Positions 10,593-20,274 of a stretch of DNA of 64,000 nt are shown in pieces. Under the pieces are notes generated by a model. The model saw nothing but the letters and a program-made list of their open reading frames with translations, did no database searches and was not told where the DNA came from. This stretch comes from Diphasiastrum complanatum (lineage: Eukaryota; Streptophyta; Lycopodiopsida; Lycopodiales; Lycopodiaceae). The DNA is taken from contig CM055098.1 in NCBI GenBank assembly GCA_029204225.1, positions 5,759,246-5,823,245 of the forward strand, given 5' to 3'. The first letter of the stretch is position 1; each line of letters opens with the position of its first letter. The position numbers and the translations under genes are program-made.

Positions 10593-10994
10593 AGTTATGA
10601 ACGTAGCCACGGCTGATCTAGATTTAGTCTATGAAAGCATCACATAAGCAAGACTTAACCCTAGAAAGCAGGAGAGAGAAAGCTTAAAGAGACTAAAGAA
10701 GGAGATCATATCATAAGCCAAGTAACAAATGACACAGAATCCCTACTTATAGCCAAGAGGAAGCCCTACAAGGAAGCTTCCAGTGGCTAGGGCCAAACTG
10801 AGAGGGAAAATAGTGCGCCCTCCAAGAAGGCCCCCACTCTCAGTTATATGACCAAATAACCAATATAGTGAATCATAGGGCCCAAGGCCAATAATATGGT
10901 CTAAATGTCAATAATAGGGCCCAAGGCCTGCCTATGCATAAAGTAAAGTAAATGTAAATGGACATGGCGAATGTAATGAGCCGAGTCCATAACT
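10593..10994 (-). repeat. Element A 5' LTR (402 bp)
   Basis: Same length and ends as 5129-5530. As the LTR next to the PBS, it is the 5' LTR of this minus-strand element. Confidence 0.9.
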
Positions 10995-11690
10995 CCCTGT
11001 CACTTCATTGATTCAATAAATTGTGTGCCTAGTTAACGTAGCAGCATCACTCCCTCTTTCTCTCTTGTATTGGTTACTCTGTCATGCTCTAGTTGTTTGC
11101 TTCTGCTATTATGGTTTGTTGGCATCTCTGCTTGAAATACAGCATGACGCTAAAGGTTTTTAGTCTCTTTAAAAGCCCCAAGGACCTAGGAAAGCTCTTT
11201 TGAAAAAGTCAAGAATTTTACAAAGCAAACATTTCAAGCATGTTTCAGTGCCACTATGCTTTTAGAGAGGGCCCACAATTCATCTTAGGCTCATTTTCTT
11301 GATGTTCATACAACAAACTTAGTTCAAGATAGTTATATGACCTACAGTTTATCCTCCATAACTGTTTTACACGATGTTTTTATGATCTAGTGGACGCCAT
11401 TTGAATATGACGTATAAAAATATCTTCTTTGGTAAATTTGACCTCTTCTACTTATGATTCATAGCAATATGTTGTGGTGGAACTTGGAAAATGATTTTTA
11501 TTCTTATTGCATAAAAATTGACATATGTGAACATAACTAGTGTGACGTGTTAATTTATTTTTGAACCACTAGCAACTTAAGCTTTCAAATTGGTTGTTTG
11601 GACTTATTCATGACTAGTCATTGTAAACAGGTTATAGTTTAGCACTTTGGTCTACATTTTAAGCCTTGGATCAGACACGAGGGTCCGGGC
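10995..11690. other. CCCTG repeat, then intron sequence without a recognised feature
   Basis: 10995-10999 is the right copy of the element A target duplication. The rest is AT-rich intron of the LRR gene with no frame or repeat that I recognise. Confidence 0.45.
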
Positions 11691-11940
11691 CGGAATGCCC
11701 GCGTCCGCGTCCAGCGTCCGGACCCGGACGCGTCCGACCCCCAGACACAGGGTCGGATGCGTCCAATTTTTTTTTTTAATTTTTTTTTTAAAAAAAAAAC
11801 AAATGTCTCCGGGGATCCGGACGCCCATTTTTTTTAATTTTTTTTAAGAAAAATTTAAAAAATTTATTAAAAAAAAAAAACCGGACGCATCTGGACGCGG
11901 ACGCACCCTTGGCGCGTTCGCGCATTCGCGTCCGGGTCCC
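11691..11940. repeat. GC-rich fold-back element with poly-T/poly-A core
   Basis: GCGTCCGCGTCCAG (11701-11714) is an exact inverted match to 11891-11904, and GGACCCGGACGCG (11720-11732) to 11927-11939. The centre (11766-11880) is runs of T and A that can also pair. The arms are far more GC-rich than their surroundings. This fits a small non-autonomous fold-back transposon or MITE, but no flanking duplication was established. Confidence 0.55.
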
Positions 11941-12495
11941 GCTTCCTTAGCTTTGGATGCATATAACTAGATTACAACTTTTGCTACATACTTTATGACA
12001 CTCATGGTCGTTGTCTTTCCTCAAGTATATAGTCAAACTATAAAAAATAATCACTTTTTGCTAACACCACCACACTTGTGGCACCTTCCTAGCTTGTAAA
12101 TGCCTGGTCATGCATGAAAGCAACACAATACTTAAAGTTGTATGACATATATAAAGATCAAACTCATTTGCCAACACCAACTTTGGTGGCCTTCAATAAA
12201 CTTTTCTCCTTTATCAACCTTCATAACATAGTATCTTTCAAGGTTGTGGGTAGATGTATTTTGATCTTGTACAAGCTATAAACTTATACCAGCACTTATG
12301 ATGCAAATCTAAAAAGGAAATTTTTCATTGAGAAACAAATAATGAGATCATTTGCACGCGTGCCTCTTCCTGGCCAGTATGTATAGTAGATGGCACCTTA
12401 TTAGGTTATTAATGAACACATGAATACAATTTAATTTTGGTGTTAGAATTGACAGTACAAGTGCCATAAAATCATTGAGTTTGTGGAAATCTTAC

Positions 12496-12591
12496 TATGA
12501 AGAGATTTTAGCGAATTCCCATGCAATCGAGAACAATTGCGCAAGTTAAGGCATCGCAAGCCTACAAGTTCTGCCAACCACAAAGAACGCA
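12496..12591 (-). CDS. LRR gene, internal exon (leucine-rich repeat)
   Basis: The minus strand encodes RSLWLAELVGLRCLNLRNC then SRLHGNSLKSLH, a canonical L-x-x-L-x-x-L-x-L-x-x-C RNI-type repeat. The donor GTAAGA below 12496 is strong. With acceptor TTTTTGCGAG at 12592 the exon is 96 bp and phase 1 on both sides, matching exon 1. An alternative acceptor (GATATCAG at 12642) would add about 16 residues and change the entry phase. The nearest exons found lie 12.9 kb upstream and 9.2 kb downstream because of inserted retroelements. Confidence 0.6.
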
Positions 12592-12882
12592 CTCGCAAAA
12601 ATTTCAACGTGTTTGATCTCAACTTCACAAAAGGTAAAACACTGATATCAATTTATGAGACAAATATGATATCGCGCACAACTTAGAAAAAAAGGGTAAA
12701 ACAACTATTTCAATATATGTAATATATTGGCCATATGCTTTCAAAGGAAATCGTGTTCCTGTTAATAGATTTCAAGGTGTAAATCCTTCTAGCATTTCTT
12801 AGGAATCAATCACATTGTTGAAAGAAAAAAAAAATAGTTAAAATACCACTATAAAGTATAAACCATAGATCCAGCGGTACCA
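12592..12882. other. Intron sequence, nothing recognised
   Basis: AT-rich sequence between an LRR exon and the palindromes at 12883. No motif seen. Confidence 0.4.
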
Positions 12883-12929
12883 GGATCCGCGGATCCCGGT
12901 ACCGCGGATCCATACTAATCCGCGGTACC
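12883..12929. repeat. Compact cluster of perfect GC palindromes
   Basis: GGATCCGCGGATCC (12883-12896) is a perfect palindrome. GGTACCGCGGAT (12898-12909) is an exact inverted match to ATCCGCGGTACC (12918-12929) across 8 bp. The block stands alone in AT-rich DNA just left of the truncated end of element B. Confidence 0.75.
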
Positions 12930-13004
12930 ACAATACATATTATTTTTTAATATTTAATATATTACTATTTTTTTTTTAACCTAAGTCCCCATTATCTTAC
13001 CCAA

Positions 13005-14086
13005 TGGTAAGGAGAAGTACATTCGTAATGTACTTTATGTTCCAAAAACAAAAAAGAATCTCATTTCGGTCTCTACAATTATGAACCAAGGATTGGTTGT
13101 GGAATTCAAAGAAGACAAATGTCTTATCAAAGACCCAAAAGAGATCTTTTATGATCATTGCTTCGAGAACATTACGTGGTGGATTGTTCCTTATGGATAC
13201 CTATGAGTGAAGAGCTTCATCATCTTTTTGTCTTGTTGCATCAAGTTTACATTCTTTGGAGTTGGCTGAATTATGGCATGCTAGGTTTGGACATCTCAAC
13301 TTTGCTAGCTTGAAGATGTTGAAGGGATTCAATATGGTTGAAAACATTCCTAATATTGAGCATCCCAAAGGACATGTATGCGAAGGATGCATACTTGGAA
13401 AATTTCAAAGGCAAGCTTTTCCAATTGATGGAACTATTAGAGTTGATGGCAAATTTGATTTGGTTCATAGTGATGTATGTGGTCCAATGAGGACCGAATC
13501 CATTGGAAGGTGTAAGTACTTTGTTACTTTTATTGATGACCTTTCAAGATTTACATGGATTAATCCTATGAAGGCAAAATCTGAAGTTTTTCAACGCTTT
13601 AAGGATTTTCTAGCAATGATAGAAAACCAGTTTGGGCACTCTTTGAAAATCTTACGTACCGACCGAGGAGGGGAACATATAAAGAATACGTTCGGTACTT
13701 ATCTTCAAAGCAAAGGTATCCATCATCAAATGACAACCCCTTACACACCTCAACAAAATGGTGTTGCCGAAAGAAAGAATCGCACTATTATGGAGATGGC
13801 TCGATGCATGCTCAAGGCAAAGGGCCTACCTCACAAGTTTTGGGCTGAAGCGGTTATAACGGCGACTTACATTAGTAATCGGTGTCCTACTAAAGCCTTG
13901 AAGGTATTAACTCCTTATGAAGTTTGGTATGGTAAGAAGCCTACTATTTCTCACTTACGCATCTTTGGTTGCACGGCTTATGCTTTCATTCCCGATAAGC
14001 TAAGAACCAAGCTTGATGATAAAGGAGTTAAATGCATATTTGTTGCTATAGTAGTGAAAGCAAGGGCTATAAATTGTTTAATATGA
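13005..14086 (+). pseudogene. Element B protease end, GAG-pre-integrase and integrase
   Basis: From 13009 the frame reads KEKYIRNVLYVPKTKKNLIS, the end of the copia protease region. A frameshift near 13190 moves into ELWHARFGHLNFASL and CEGCILGKF (zinc-binding histidines and cysteines), then VHSDVCGPM (first Asp), LRTDRGGEH (second Asp), [15 protein letters not shown] (catalytic Glu) and the conserved C-terminal FGCTAYAF. About 276 codons are open from 13256. It would insert cDNA. The frame breaks at about 14045, where the continuation (SSESKGYKLFNM) lies in another frame. Confidence 0.85.
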
Positions 14087-15249
14087 ATACTAATAAAATC
14101 GTAGTGAGTCGTGATGTTCTTTTTGATGAAAAGACCTCCTATGATGCTGTGCCCACTCATGCCATGAAAGGGGACTTCCCCCATGATGCATATGTTGAAA
14201 TATTTCCAGATTTGGTTTTGCCATCTAATCATAAAGAGAAGGGACTGCCATCAACTTCTAGTGGACAGCCCACTACTCCTTCAATTTTGCAACCCATAAT
14301 TCATCAAGACGAACCTATTTATGGTGAAGAGCAGCCTGTTGAAGACATTGGACAGCAAGGTCCAAGTTTGGAAGACATTGGACAGCAAGGTCCAAGTTCG
14401 GAACACTTTGGACAGCGAAGTGTTGACAAAGGTAAGGCTGTTGGACAGCCCAAACCAGTCCCTAAATGGTTGTTGCAGACTTTGCAGGACAGCAAAGTGG
14501 ATCATTTCTATGAAGGGAAGACTCGTGCCTCTACTAAATCAGTAGAATTTGCTGATTTTTCTGATTTTGCTCTAACTTCTATTGAGGATGGTGCAGTAGA
14601 ACCTGTTTTTTATGAGCAGGCCAGAGGAGTAAAATGTTGGGAGGATGCGATGCAAGAGGAGTATAACTCACTCATGAAGAACCACACTTGGGTTCTTGTT
14701 GATCTTTCACTTGGGGCTGGAATCTTCATTTCTCAACAACGATACATTGAGCAGATGTTGAAGCAATCTTCTTTTTTCAAGTCACCGCAAGTTGATGCAT
14801 GCGATGGATGCATCAGTGAAAAGTTTCATGCGAAACCTTTTCAATTTGATGTTTTAGCAAAGGCTGAAAAATTCAAGCACTCTTTGGAACCCTTTTGTAC
14901 TAATCGAGGAGGGAGTCAACATGTGTCAATTAGTACTTTTGCTCAAAGTGTTAAGAGCGAGCATTTGTTTGGAGAGAATTTTTCATTACTTGAAGAATCT
15001 TCTATGTCATCCCATGCCTCTTCGAGGGACAGCTTTGATGACACCATCGTTGATGCATCTCTTGATAGTTTGCCAAATTTTTATGAAGAAGACGTTGGAC
15101 AGCAGGTTCAGTCTCTTCTTTTGGTCATTTACAGCCCATTTTACATCATGAACAGTCCATTATGCTTCAGGAATAGTCTGCGGAAGATTATGGACAACAT
15201 GGTCCATGCTGGGAACACTTTCGGCAACAAAGTGTTGAACAGCCCATAA
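14032..15249 (+). pseudogene. Element B chimeric frame: linker, RT scraps and re-used integrase pieces
   Basis: A 405-codon frame that looks intact but is a mosaic. It starts with the copia integrase tail (SSESKGYKLFNMNTNKIVVS). A linker with the tandem repeat DIGQQGPS follows, then the start of reverse transcriptase (NSLMKNHTWVLVDL). It jumps to GIFISQQRYIEQMLK, which belongs near the end of RT. It then returns to integrase-like words in degraded form (DGCISEKFHAKPF; KFKHSLEPFCTNRGG). No catalytic core of RT remains. Repeated template switching or illegitimate recombination is the likely cause. It cannot encode a normal Pol. Confidence 0.7.
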
Positions 15250-15783
15250 CAGTTCCTTGTCGGCTATTGGAGACTTTGCAGGACAACAAAGAAATGTCTT
15301 ACTACGAAGGGAAGGCACATGCCTCTTTAAAATCAATACCTCTTGCTGATTTTTTTGGTTCTACACTTACTCTTCATCATGATGCTGGTACATTGCCTAT
15401 TCTATGTGAGCAAGTCATTGATGGTAAGGTTCGGGAGGATGTGATGTCAAAAGAGTTTGGTACTCTTTTTTATTGTCCTTATGATAAGAAGTATTTTCGA
15501 ATAATGTGGGAGCCTACGATGGATTACAGGTCCATGTTTCGACTTATTGCCGAGTTTATGTTGGTTCCCTACTTCGGATGGAGCACGCAAATCCTCACCC
15601 TTCGACTTGATGCTTCATTATTACGCATTCTTTTCCTTTTATATTTTGGACATGATTGGGGATGAGATTTCGACTACTTCGGTGCGAAGTTTATTTGGCG
15701 ACATGAAGTTCGGACAGCAAGTTGCATTTTTCTCTTTCAAGAAGTTACTTCATGTTATGTTATGCATTTCCATTTAAGGAGGG
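15250..15783 (+). pseudogene. Element B second, diverged copy of the integrase-RT linker
   Basis: 15267-15480 reads METLQDNKEMSYYEGKAHAS then LADFFGSTLTLHHDAG and REDVMSKEFGTLF. Word by word this repeats, with many changes, the linker at 14473-14680 (LQTLQDSKVDHFYEGKTRAS ... WEDAMQEEYNSL). A second frame ends before the purine tract AAGGAGGG. This is a diverged internal duplication of the same segment. Confidence 0.6.
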
Positions 15784-16188
15784 TGTTGGAATGTAAATGG
15801 AATTGCTTACATTACCATAGGTTACTTTGACCCAAAAGGTCGAGAGTTGTGTAACCATGGTCATTTATTATATTAGGCCTACTAAACTTAGAGTTAGCTA
15901 AGTTAGTATAAAATTAACTTGGTAGGGACTCATGGGTCCACTAGGCCTAATTGTGACATTAAGTACCCCAACTTGACATATTGGAGGTACCTTATTCTTT
16001 CTATGTAACTTATAGAAAGTTGGATAGTCAATAGTCAAGTAGCTGAAAAGCCAATAGTCAAGTAGATAGCCAATAGTCATGAAGTTAGATAGTCATCTTG
16101 GACTATATATATGTGTGCATCCCATTTGTATGAGACACTTTTGTAAGCAATACTGACTATTCTCCTTGGCTGTCCACGAGTTTCTACA
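15784..16188 (+). repeat. Element B 3' LTR (about 405 bp)
   Basis: Begins TGTTGGAATG after a purine tract and shares CATAGGTTACTTTGACCC and TGTGTAACCATGG with the element C LTR. The likely end is GTTTCTACA at 16188. A TATATATATG run at 16105-16115 may be its promoter TATA box. Confidence 0.7.
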
Positions 16189-16607
16189 AGAGGGTTTCTA
16201 GCCATCTCTTTTTTTTTTTGAGAATGTCGTGTGATTGAATAGTTAAGATTCTGGACCCTTAGGCTTCTATTTCTTACACAAACTAGAAAATTAGTGGATT
16301 TGGAAGGCCAAACAAGGTTGAAATTATCCCCATCAAGAGGCCACCCAAAACAGTCCACTTTAGCAAGTAATTTGTGGCCAATTAATTGTTAAATTTCATC
16401 TTGAAATCATTTGTAATGTGGAACCATTCTGCAGTTTTACTTGCATGATCGAGACAATATCGAAGGTATCGAGACCGTCAACAAAAATATACGTATTGTC
16501 GAGACAATTTAAAATTCGAGGGATTATTGAACAAAATTCAAATCGACCAAAAGTCGATAGACTATCGAGGGTTCCCAATTCGATTAAAAACACATTGAAT
16601 AGTTGAG
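16189..16607. other. Spacer between elements B and C, nothing recognised
   Basis: No gene or repeat with clear ends. The word TCGAGAC recurs between 16449 and 16506, without an obvious unit. Confidence 0.4.
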
Positions 16608-16612
16608 CCTTA
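16608..16612. repeat. Target-site duplication CCTTA, left of element C
   Basis: CCTTA directly precedes the LTR start TGTAGG, and CCTTA follows the other LTR at 23021-23025. Confidence 0.85.
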
Positions 16613-16980
16613 TGTAGGAAAGCAAGAGTCAAGTTACCAAGATCTAGTTATCAATCAATCTCCACAATAAACAAGAGAGAAGAGGCTGGGCGCCACAGTG
16701 AGCATCTAAGTACTCTACTGGATGTGGCCAAATGCCACCAAACCCTAAGGTTAACCACTTACTAAATGTAGGGCAACCCCAAAAGTCAAGATAAGGCCCC
16801 TAAACAAAATTAGACCCCTAAGGACCCATGAGTCAGTACATGACCAAAATTGGGTCCAAATGAACTTAAGACAAACTTAAGATGGCCTAAATAACTAAAT
16901 ACCCATGGTTACACAAATCTCGACCTTTTGGATCAAAGTAACCTATGGATTAACTTTAGCATAGTCATTTATTTCTAACA
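16613..16980 (-). repeat. Element C 3' LTR (368 bp, shortened)
   Basis: Minus-strand ends are TGTTAGAAATAAATG and GCTTTCCTACA. Relative to 22540-23020 it lacks about 113 bp between GGGCGCC and the GAGCATCTAAG block. Confidence 0.9.
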
Positions 16981-16988
16981 CCATCCTT
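16981..16988 (-). other. Element C polypurine tract
   Basis: The minus strand reads AAGGATGG immediately before the 3' LTR. Confidence 0.55.
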
Positions 16989-17016
16989 AATGACAATGCA
17001 AAAACTGAAATCTTCA

Positions 17017-18213
17017 CTATTTAACAAAACTAACACGTGGTATCAAATTTAAAGCTTTGCATAAAGCTTCAAATCTGACTCTAGGCAACGCCTTAGTGAA
17101 GAGGTCCGCAATATTATCCTCCGTAGGACCATATTCAAGTAAAATGTCGCCATCATGAAGTCTCTCCCGAACAAAGTGATAATGGATCCCGATGTGCTTC
17201 GTCCTCGCATGAAAAACAGGATTCCGTGCAATGGCAATAGCACTTTGACTATCACTCAAGATAAGAGTGGCTGAGGGCTCGCCAAACTTCATGTCAACAA
17301 GTATTCTTCTCAGCCATAAACACTCTGTTGTGGCTGAAAATATCGCTCTATATTCTGCCTCACTAGAAGAAGTAGCAACAGTGGGTTGCTTTTTACTTGA
17401 CCAAGAAATTGCAAAATTTTCATAGAAAAAGCAATGTCCACTTGTAGAGCGTCTAGTGTCTTGATCTCCACCCCAATCCGAGTCGCTAAAACCAACCAAA
17501 CATGCATCATCACAAGCAGAAAAAACCAGTCCATGACTTCTTGTTCCTTGAAAATATTGAAAGATCCTCTTCGATGCTTTCCAATGTGATGTCATCGGGG
17601 CATGCATGAATTGACTCATGAGTGAGACACTATAAGAAATGTCCGGTCTTGAATTACATAGGTAAATGAGACAGCCAATAGCTTGACAATATAAAGTAGT
17701 GTTAAATGATTTATCATCACCTTGACTACTTAATTTCAGACCTGTCTCCATAGGTGTAGCAACCGGCTTGCAATCTTCCATCTTGAACCGCTTCAAAATC
17801 TGCCCAATGTAGCGTTCTTGAGAGATGAAAATTCTAACCCCTTCTTGCACAAATTCAAGACCAAGATAAAAGTGCAATAGGCCTAAATCTGAGGTTTCAA
17901 AAACCATACCAAGATCAAGTATTACGGCATCAATCTGCTGCTCATTACTTCCCGTAATAATACTATCATCAACATAAAGCAAAATAATGATGATATAATC
18001 GGAAGTATGCTTGACATAAAGAGTAGATTCGCTAGGACTATTAGTAAACCCTCGATCACAAAAGTAGGCATGTATCTTTTGATACCACATCCTCGGAGCT
18101 TGCTTCAGTCCAAGGAGTGCCTTCTTAGGAAGACAAAATTTATCTTCTTGGCCTTCAACCAAAAAACCAGCAAGTTGTTGAAGGTACACTTCCTCGTTGT
18201 TGATGCCTATCAC
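17017..18213 (-). CDS. Element C reverse transcriptase (C-terminal half) and RNase H
   Basis: A 398-codon minus-strand frame beginning just before EVYLQQLAGF. It contains LLGLKQAPRMWY, LLYVDDSIITG (catalytic YVDD), DLGLLHFYLGLEF, VATPMETGLKLS, the RNase H start FSDSDWGGDQDTRRSTSG, SSSEAEYRAIFSATTECLWL, LSDSQSAIAIA and HIGIHYHFVRE, and it ends in the usual ADLFTKAL tail. The N-terminal RT fingers are missing here because unrelated DNA lies upstream; they resume at about 18800. It would copy element RNA and degrade the RNA strand. Confidence 0.88.
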   Translation of the reverse strand: MIGINNEEVYLQQLAGFLVEGQEDKFCLPKKALLGLKQAPRMWYQKIHAYFCDRGFTNSPSESTLYVKHTSDYIIIILLYVDDSIITGSNEQQIDAVILDLGMVFETSDLGLLHFYLGLEFVQEGVRIFISQERYIGQILKRFKMEDCKPVATPMETGLKLSSQGDDKSFNTTLYCQAIGCLIYLCNSRPDISYSVSLMSQFMHAPMTSHWKASKRIFQYFQGTRSHGLVFSACDDACLVGFSDSDWGGDQDTRRSTSGHCFFYENFAISWSSKKQPTVATSSSEAEYRAIFSATTECLWLRRILVDMKFGEPSATLILSDSQSAIAIARNPVFHARTKHIGIHYHFVRERLHDGDILLEYGPTEDNIADLFTKALPRVRFEALCKALNLIPRVSFVK

Positions 18214-18800
18214 TCAAGATAGCTCAAATTTGATACTTAATAAGCAATTTTGGTCCTTCACACTCAACATAGTTCATCAATTGATTGCACTTGACCAATC
18301 TCAAATTTAAGACATTCTGATTGCCCAAGTTCGACCTCTTTATTGATGGAATTGACCAGTATCACATCCCTTGTTGATGGAGTTGGCCCCTATCAAATGA
18401 GATAACTCAAATTTGATGTCCATCATCAGAGATAGGTCAATTTTTTATCTTATCAAATGATATTTTCCATTGAGTGATCGAATTAGAGGAATGTCAATTT
18501 TAGGACATCCAGATAGCTCAAATTTGATGGCTCTCGCTCAAGATAGCTTTGACTTTCACGCCTATGCTATGATTTTTCTCCTTATCACTCGACATAGTTG
18601 ATAAAGTTATGGCATGCATATTGTTTGAGTTTGATCCCTCGTGGATGGAATTGGCCACTATCACTCAATATAGCTCAAATTTGAGATTGTCCATTGAGTG
18701 ATCAAATTAGAGGAATCACGAGTTTAGGACATTAAAGTAACTTGAATTTGATGCTTGTATGTTGAGGAATGTTGTCTTTATGTTAAGTTGCCGCAAACGC
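18214..18800. repeat. Repeat-rich DNA replacing the middle of element C reverse transcriptase
   Basis: Between the RT N-terminus (ending FSP) and EVYLQQ, where about 35 residues are expected, lie about 590 bp with no coding sense. The word AGCTCAAATTTGA recurs. A block starting ATTGAGTGATC at 18469 is repeated at 18693 (224-bp period), each followed by AATTAGAGGAAT and TTTAGGACAT. This is a decayed tandem repeat, either inserted or captured during copying. Similar wording occurs at 27630-27720. Confidence 0.6.
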
Positions 18801-19189
18801 CTAGGAGAAAAAGTCTCCTCATAATCAATCCCCTTTTGCTGAGCATAGCCTTTGGCAACAAGCCTTGCCTTGTACCTTTCAATGGTACCATCTACCTTAT
18901 ACTTGATTTTGTATACCCATTTAGAACCAATTGCCTTCTTCCCATGAGGAAGATCAACAAGAACCCAAATCTGGTTCTTCATAAGTGAGTCATACTCATC
19001 TTGCATCGCATCCTCCCAACATTTTACTCCCTTGGCCTGCTCATAGAAAACAGGTTCTTCTGCAGCATCTCCATGAGATGTAAGAGCAAAATCTGAAAAA
19101 TCAACATAGTCCACTGATTTTGTAGAGGCACGTGTCTTTCCATCATAAATGAACTTACTTTGTTGTCCCGCAAAGTCGACAACAGCCAC
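18801..19189 (-). pseudogene. Element C reverse transcriptase N-terminus
   Basis: The minus-strand frame reads [78 protein letters not shown] and EETFSP. These are the conserved opening blocks of copia RT (W-V-Y-K-x-[11 protein letters not shown]). The sense then ends at the repeat-rich segment. It is frame-separated from the integrase tail upstream. Confidence 0.85.
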
Positions 19190-20274
19190 CGTGAGACTGT
19201 TTTGGGCTGTCCAACAGCCATGTCTCTTCTTACAATTTGTTGTCCAAGATCCTCCGACACCGCACTTGGTTGTCCAAGATCTTCCAAAACTGGTCCTTGC
19301 TGTCCAACAGTTCCTGTAGGCTGATTTTGAGCAACAACGGGCGGTTCTTGATGAACATTAGGCTCTAAACTTGATGAGGTGTTGGGCAGGTCGAAACTGG
19401 TTGATTGCTGCCCCTTATCTGCAGCAATAGAAGATGGTACCAAATCTGGAAAAATTTCAACATTCACACTATGTGGGCTGTCCCCCTTCAAGATATGAGT
19501 TGGGGCCACATCCAATGAATTCTTTTCATCAAAATGCACATCACGACTAACAATAATCTTGTTAGTGCTCAAATTGAACAGCCTATAGCCTTTGCTTTCA
19601 CTACTATAGCCAACAAAAATGCATTTAACTCCTTTATCCTCAAGCTTTGTACGAAGTTTATTTGGAACAAAAGCATAAGCCGTACAACCAAAAATGCGAA
19701 AGTGAGAGATTGTAGGCTTTTTTCCATACCAAACTTCATAAGGAGTTAATACTTTCAATGCTTTAGCAGGACAACGATTGCTTATGTATGCTACCGTTAT
19801 AACCGCTTCAGCCCAAAACTTGTGAGGCAGCCCCTTTGCTTTGAGCATGCAACGGGCCATCTCCATAAGTGTGCGATTCTTTTGCTCGGCAACACCATTT
19901 TGTTGAGGCGTATAGGGAGTTGTCATTTGATGTAGAATTCCCTTTTCTCGAAGAAATGCACCGAACGTATTCTTAAAGGATTCCCCTCCTCGATCGGTGC
20001 GTAGGGTCTTCAAAGAATGCCCAAACTGACTTTCCACCATTGCTAGAAAATCTTTGAAATGTTGAAAAACTTCCGATTTAGCCTTCATAGGATAGATCCA
20101 TGTAAAACGGGAAAAGTCATCAATAAAAGTCACAAAATAAATGCACTTTCCAATGGATTCGGTCCTCATTGGACCACAAACATCACTATGAACCAAATCA
20201 AATTTATCAAGAACCCTTATAGTTCCATCAATTGGAAAAGGTTTTCTTTGAAACTTTCCAAGTATGCACCCCAT
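19024..20274 (-). CDS. Element C integrase
   Basis: A 416-codon minus-strand frame: [27 protein letters not shown] (first Asp), [25 protein letters not shown] (second Asp), [15 protein letters not shown] (catalytic Glu), [26 protein letters not shown], then [11 protein letters not shown] and DVHFDE, the end of the copia integrase C-terminal region. A glutamine/proline-rich linker ([13 protein letters not shown]) follows. The three acidic residues are intact. The upstream zinc-binding part lies in the protease frame, so a frameshift near 20240-20280 divides the polyprotein. Confidence 0.88.
   Translation of the reverse strand: MGCILGKFQRKPFPIDGTIRVLDKFDLVHSDVCGPMRTESIGKCIYFVTFIDDFSRFTWIYPMKAKSEVFQHFKDFLAMVESQFGHSLKTLRTDRGGESFKNTFGAFLREKGILHQMTTPYTPQQNGVAEQKNRTLMEMARCMLKAKGLPHKFWAEAVITVAYISNRCPAKALKVLTPYEVWYGKKPTISHFRIFGCTAYAFVPNKLRTKLEDKGVKCIFVGYSSESKGYRLFNLSTNKIIVSRDVHFDEKNSLDVAPTHILKGDSPHSVNVEIFPDLVPSSIAADKGQQSTSFDLPNTSSSLEPNVHQEPPVVAQNQPTGTVGQQGPVLEDLGQPSAVSEDLGQQIVRRDMAVGQPKTVSRWLLSTLRDNKVSSFMMERHVPLQNQWTMLIFQILLLHLMEMLQKNLFSMSRPRE

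Larger units (their letters stand above)
5129..10994 (-). mobile_element. Element A: full-length Ty3/gypsy chromovirus, coding frames broken
   Basis: A 5866-bp LTR retrotransposon on the minus strand, flanked by CCCTG repeats, with two 402-bp LTRs differing at about two sites by eye. The minus-strand order is LTR, initiator-Met-type PBS, leader, gag remnant with zinc knuckle, protease, reverse transcriptase, RNase H, integrase, chromodomain, purine tract, LTR. This order (integrase after RNase H) and the C-terminal chromodomain place it among Ty3/gypsy chromoviruses. Its LTRs begin AGTTATG and end CATAACT rather than TG..CA. At least three frameshifts and one nonsense codon break gag-pol, and most of the capsid region of gag is missing, so this copy could move only with help in trans, if at all. 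It sits in an intron of the LRR gene in the same orientation as that gene. Confidence 0.9.
13005..16188 (+). mobile_element. Element B: 5'-truncated, rearranged Ty1/copia with 3' LTR
   Basis: The plus strand begins inside the protease/pre-integrase region, runs through integrase, then a scrambled segment, a purine tract (AAGGAGGG at 15777-15783) and a 3' LTR. Integrase comes before reverse transcriptase, as in copia. Its protein is very close to element C (shared blocks such as [14 protein letters not shown]), so both belong to one family. gag, the 5' LTR and most of the reverse transcriptase/RNase H are missing. Confidence 0.85.
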
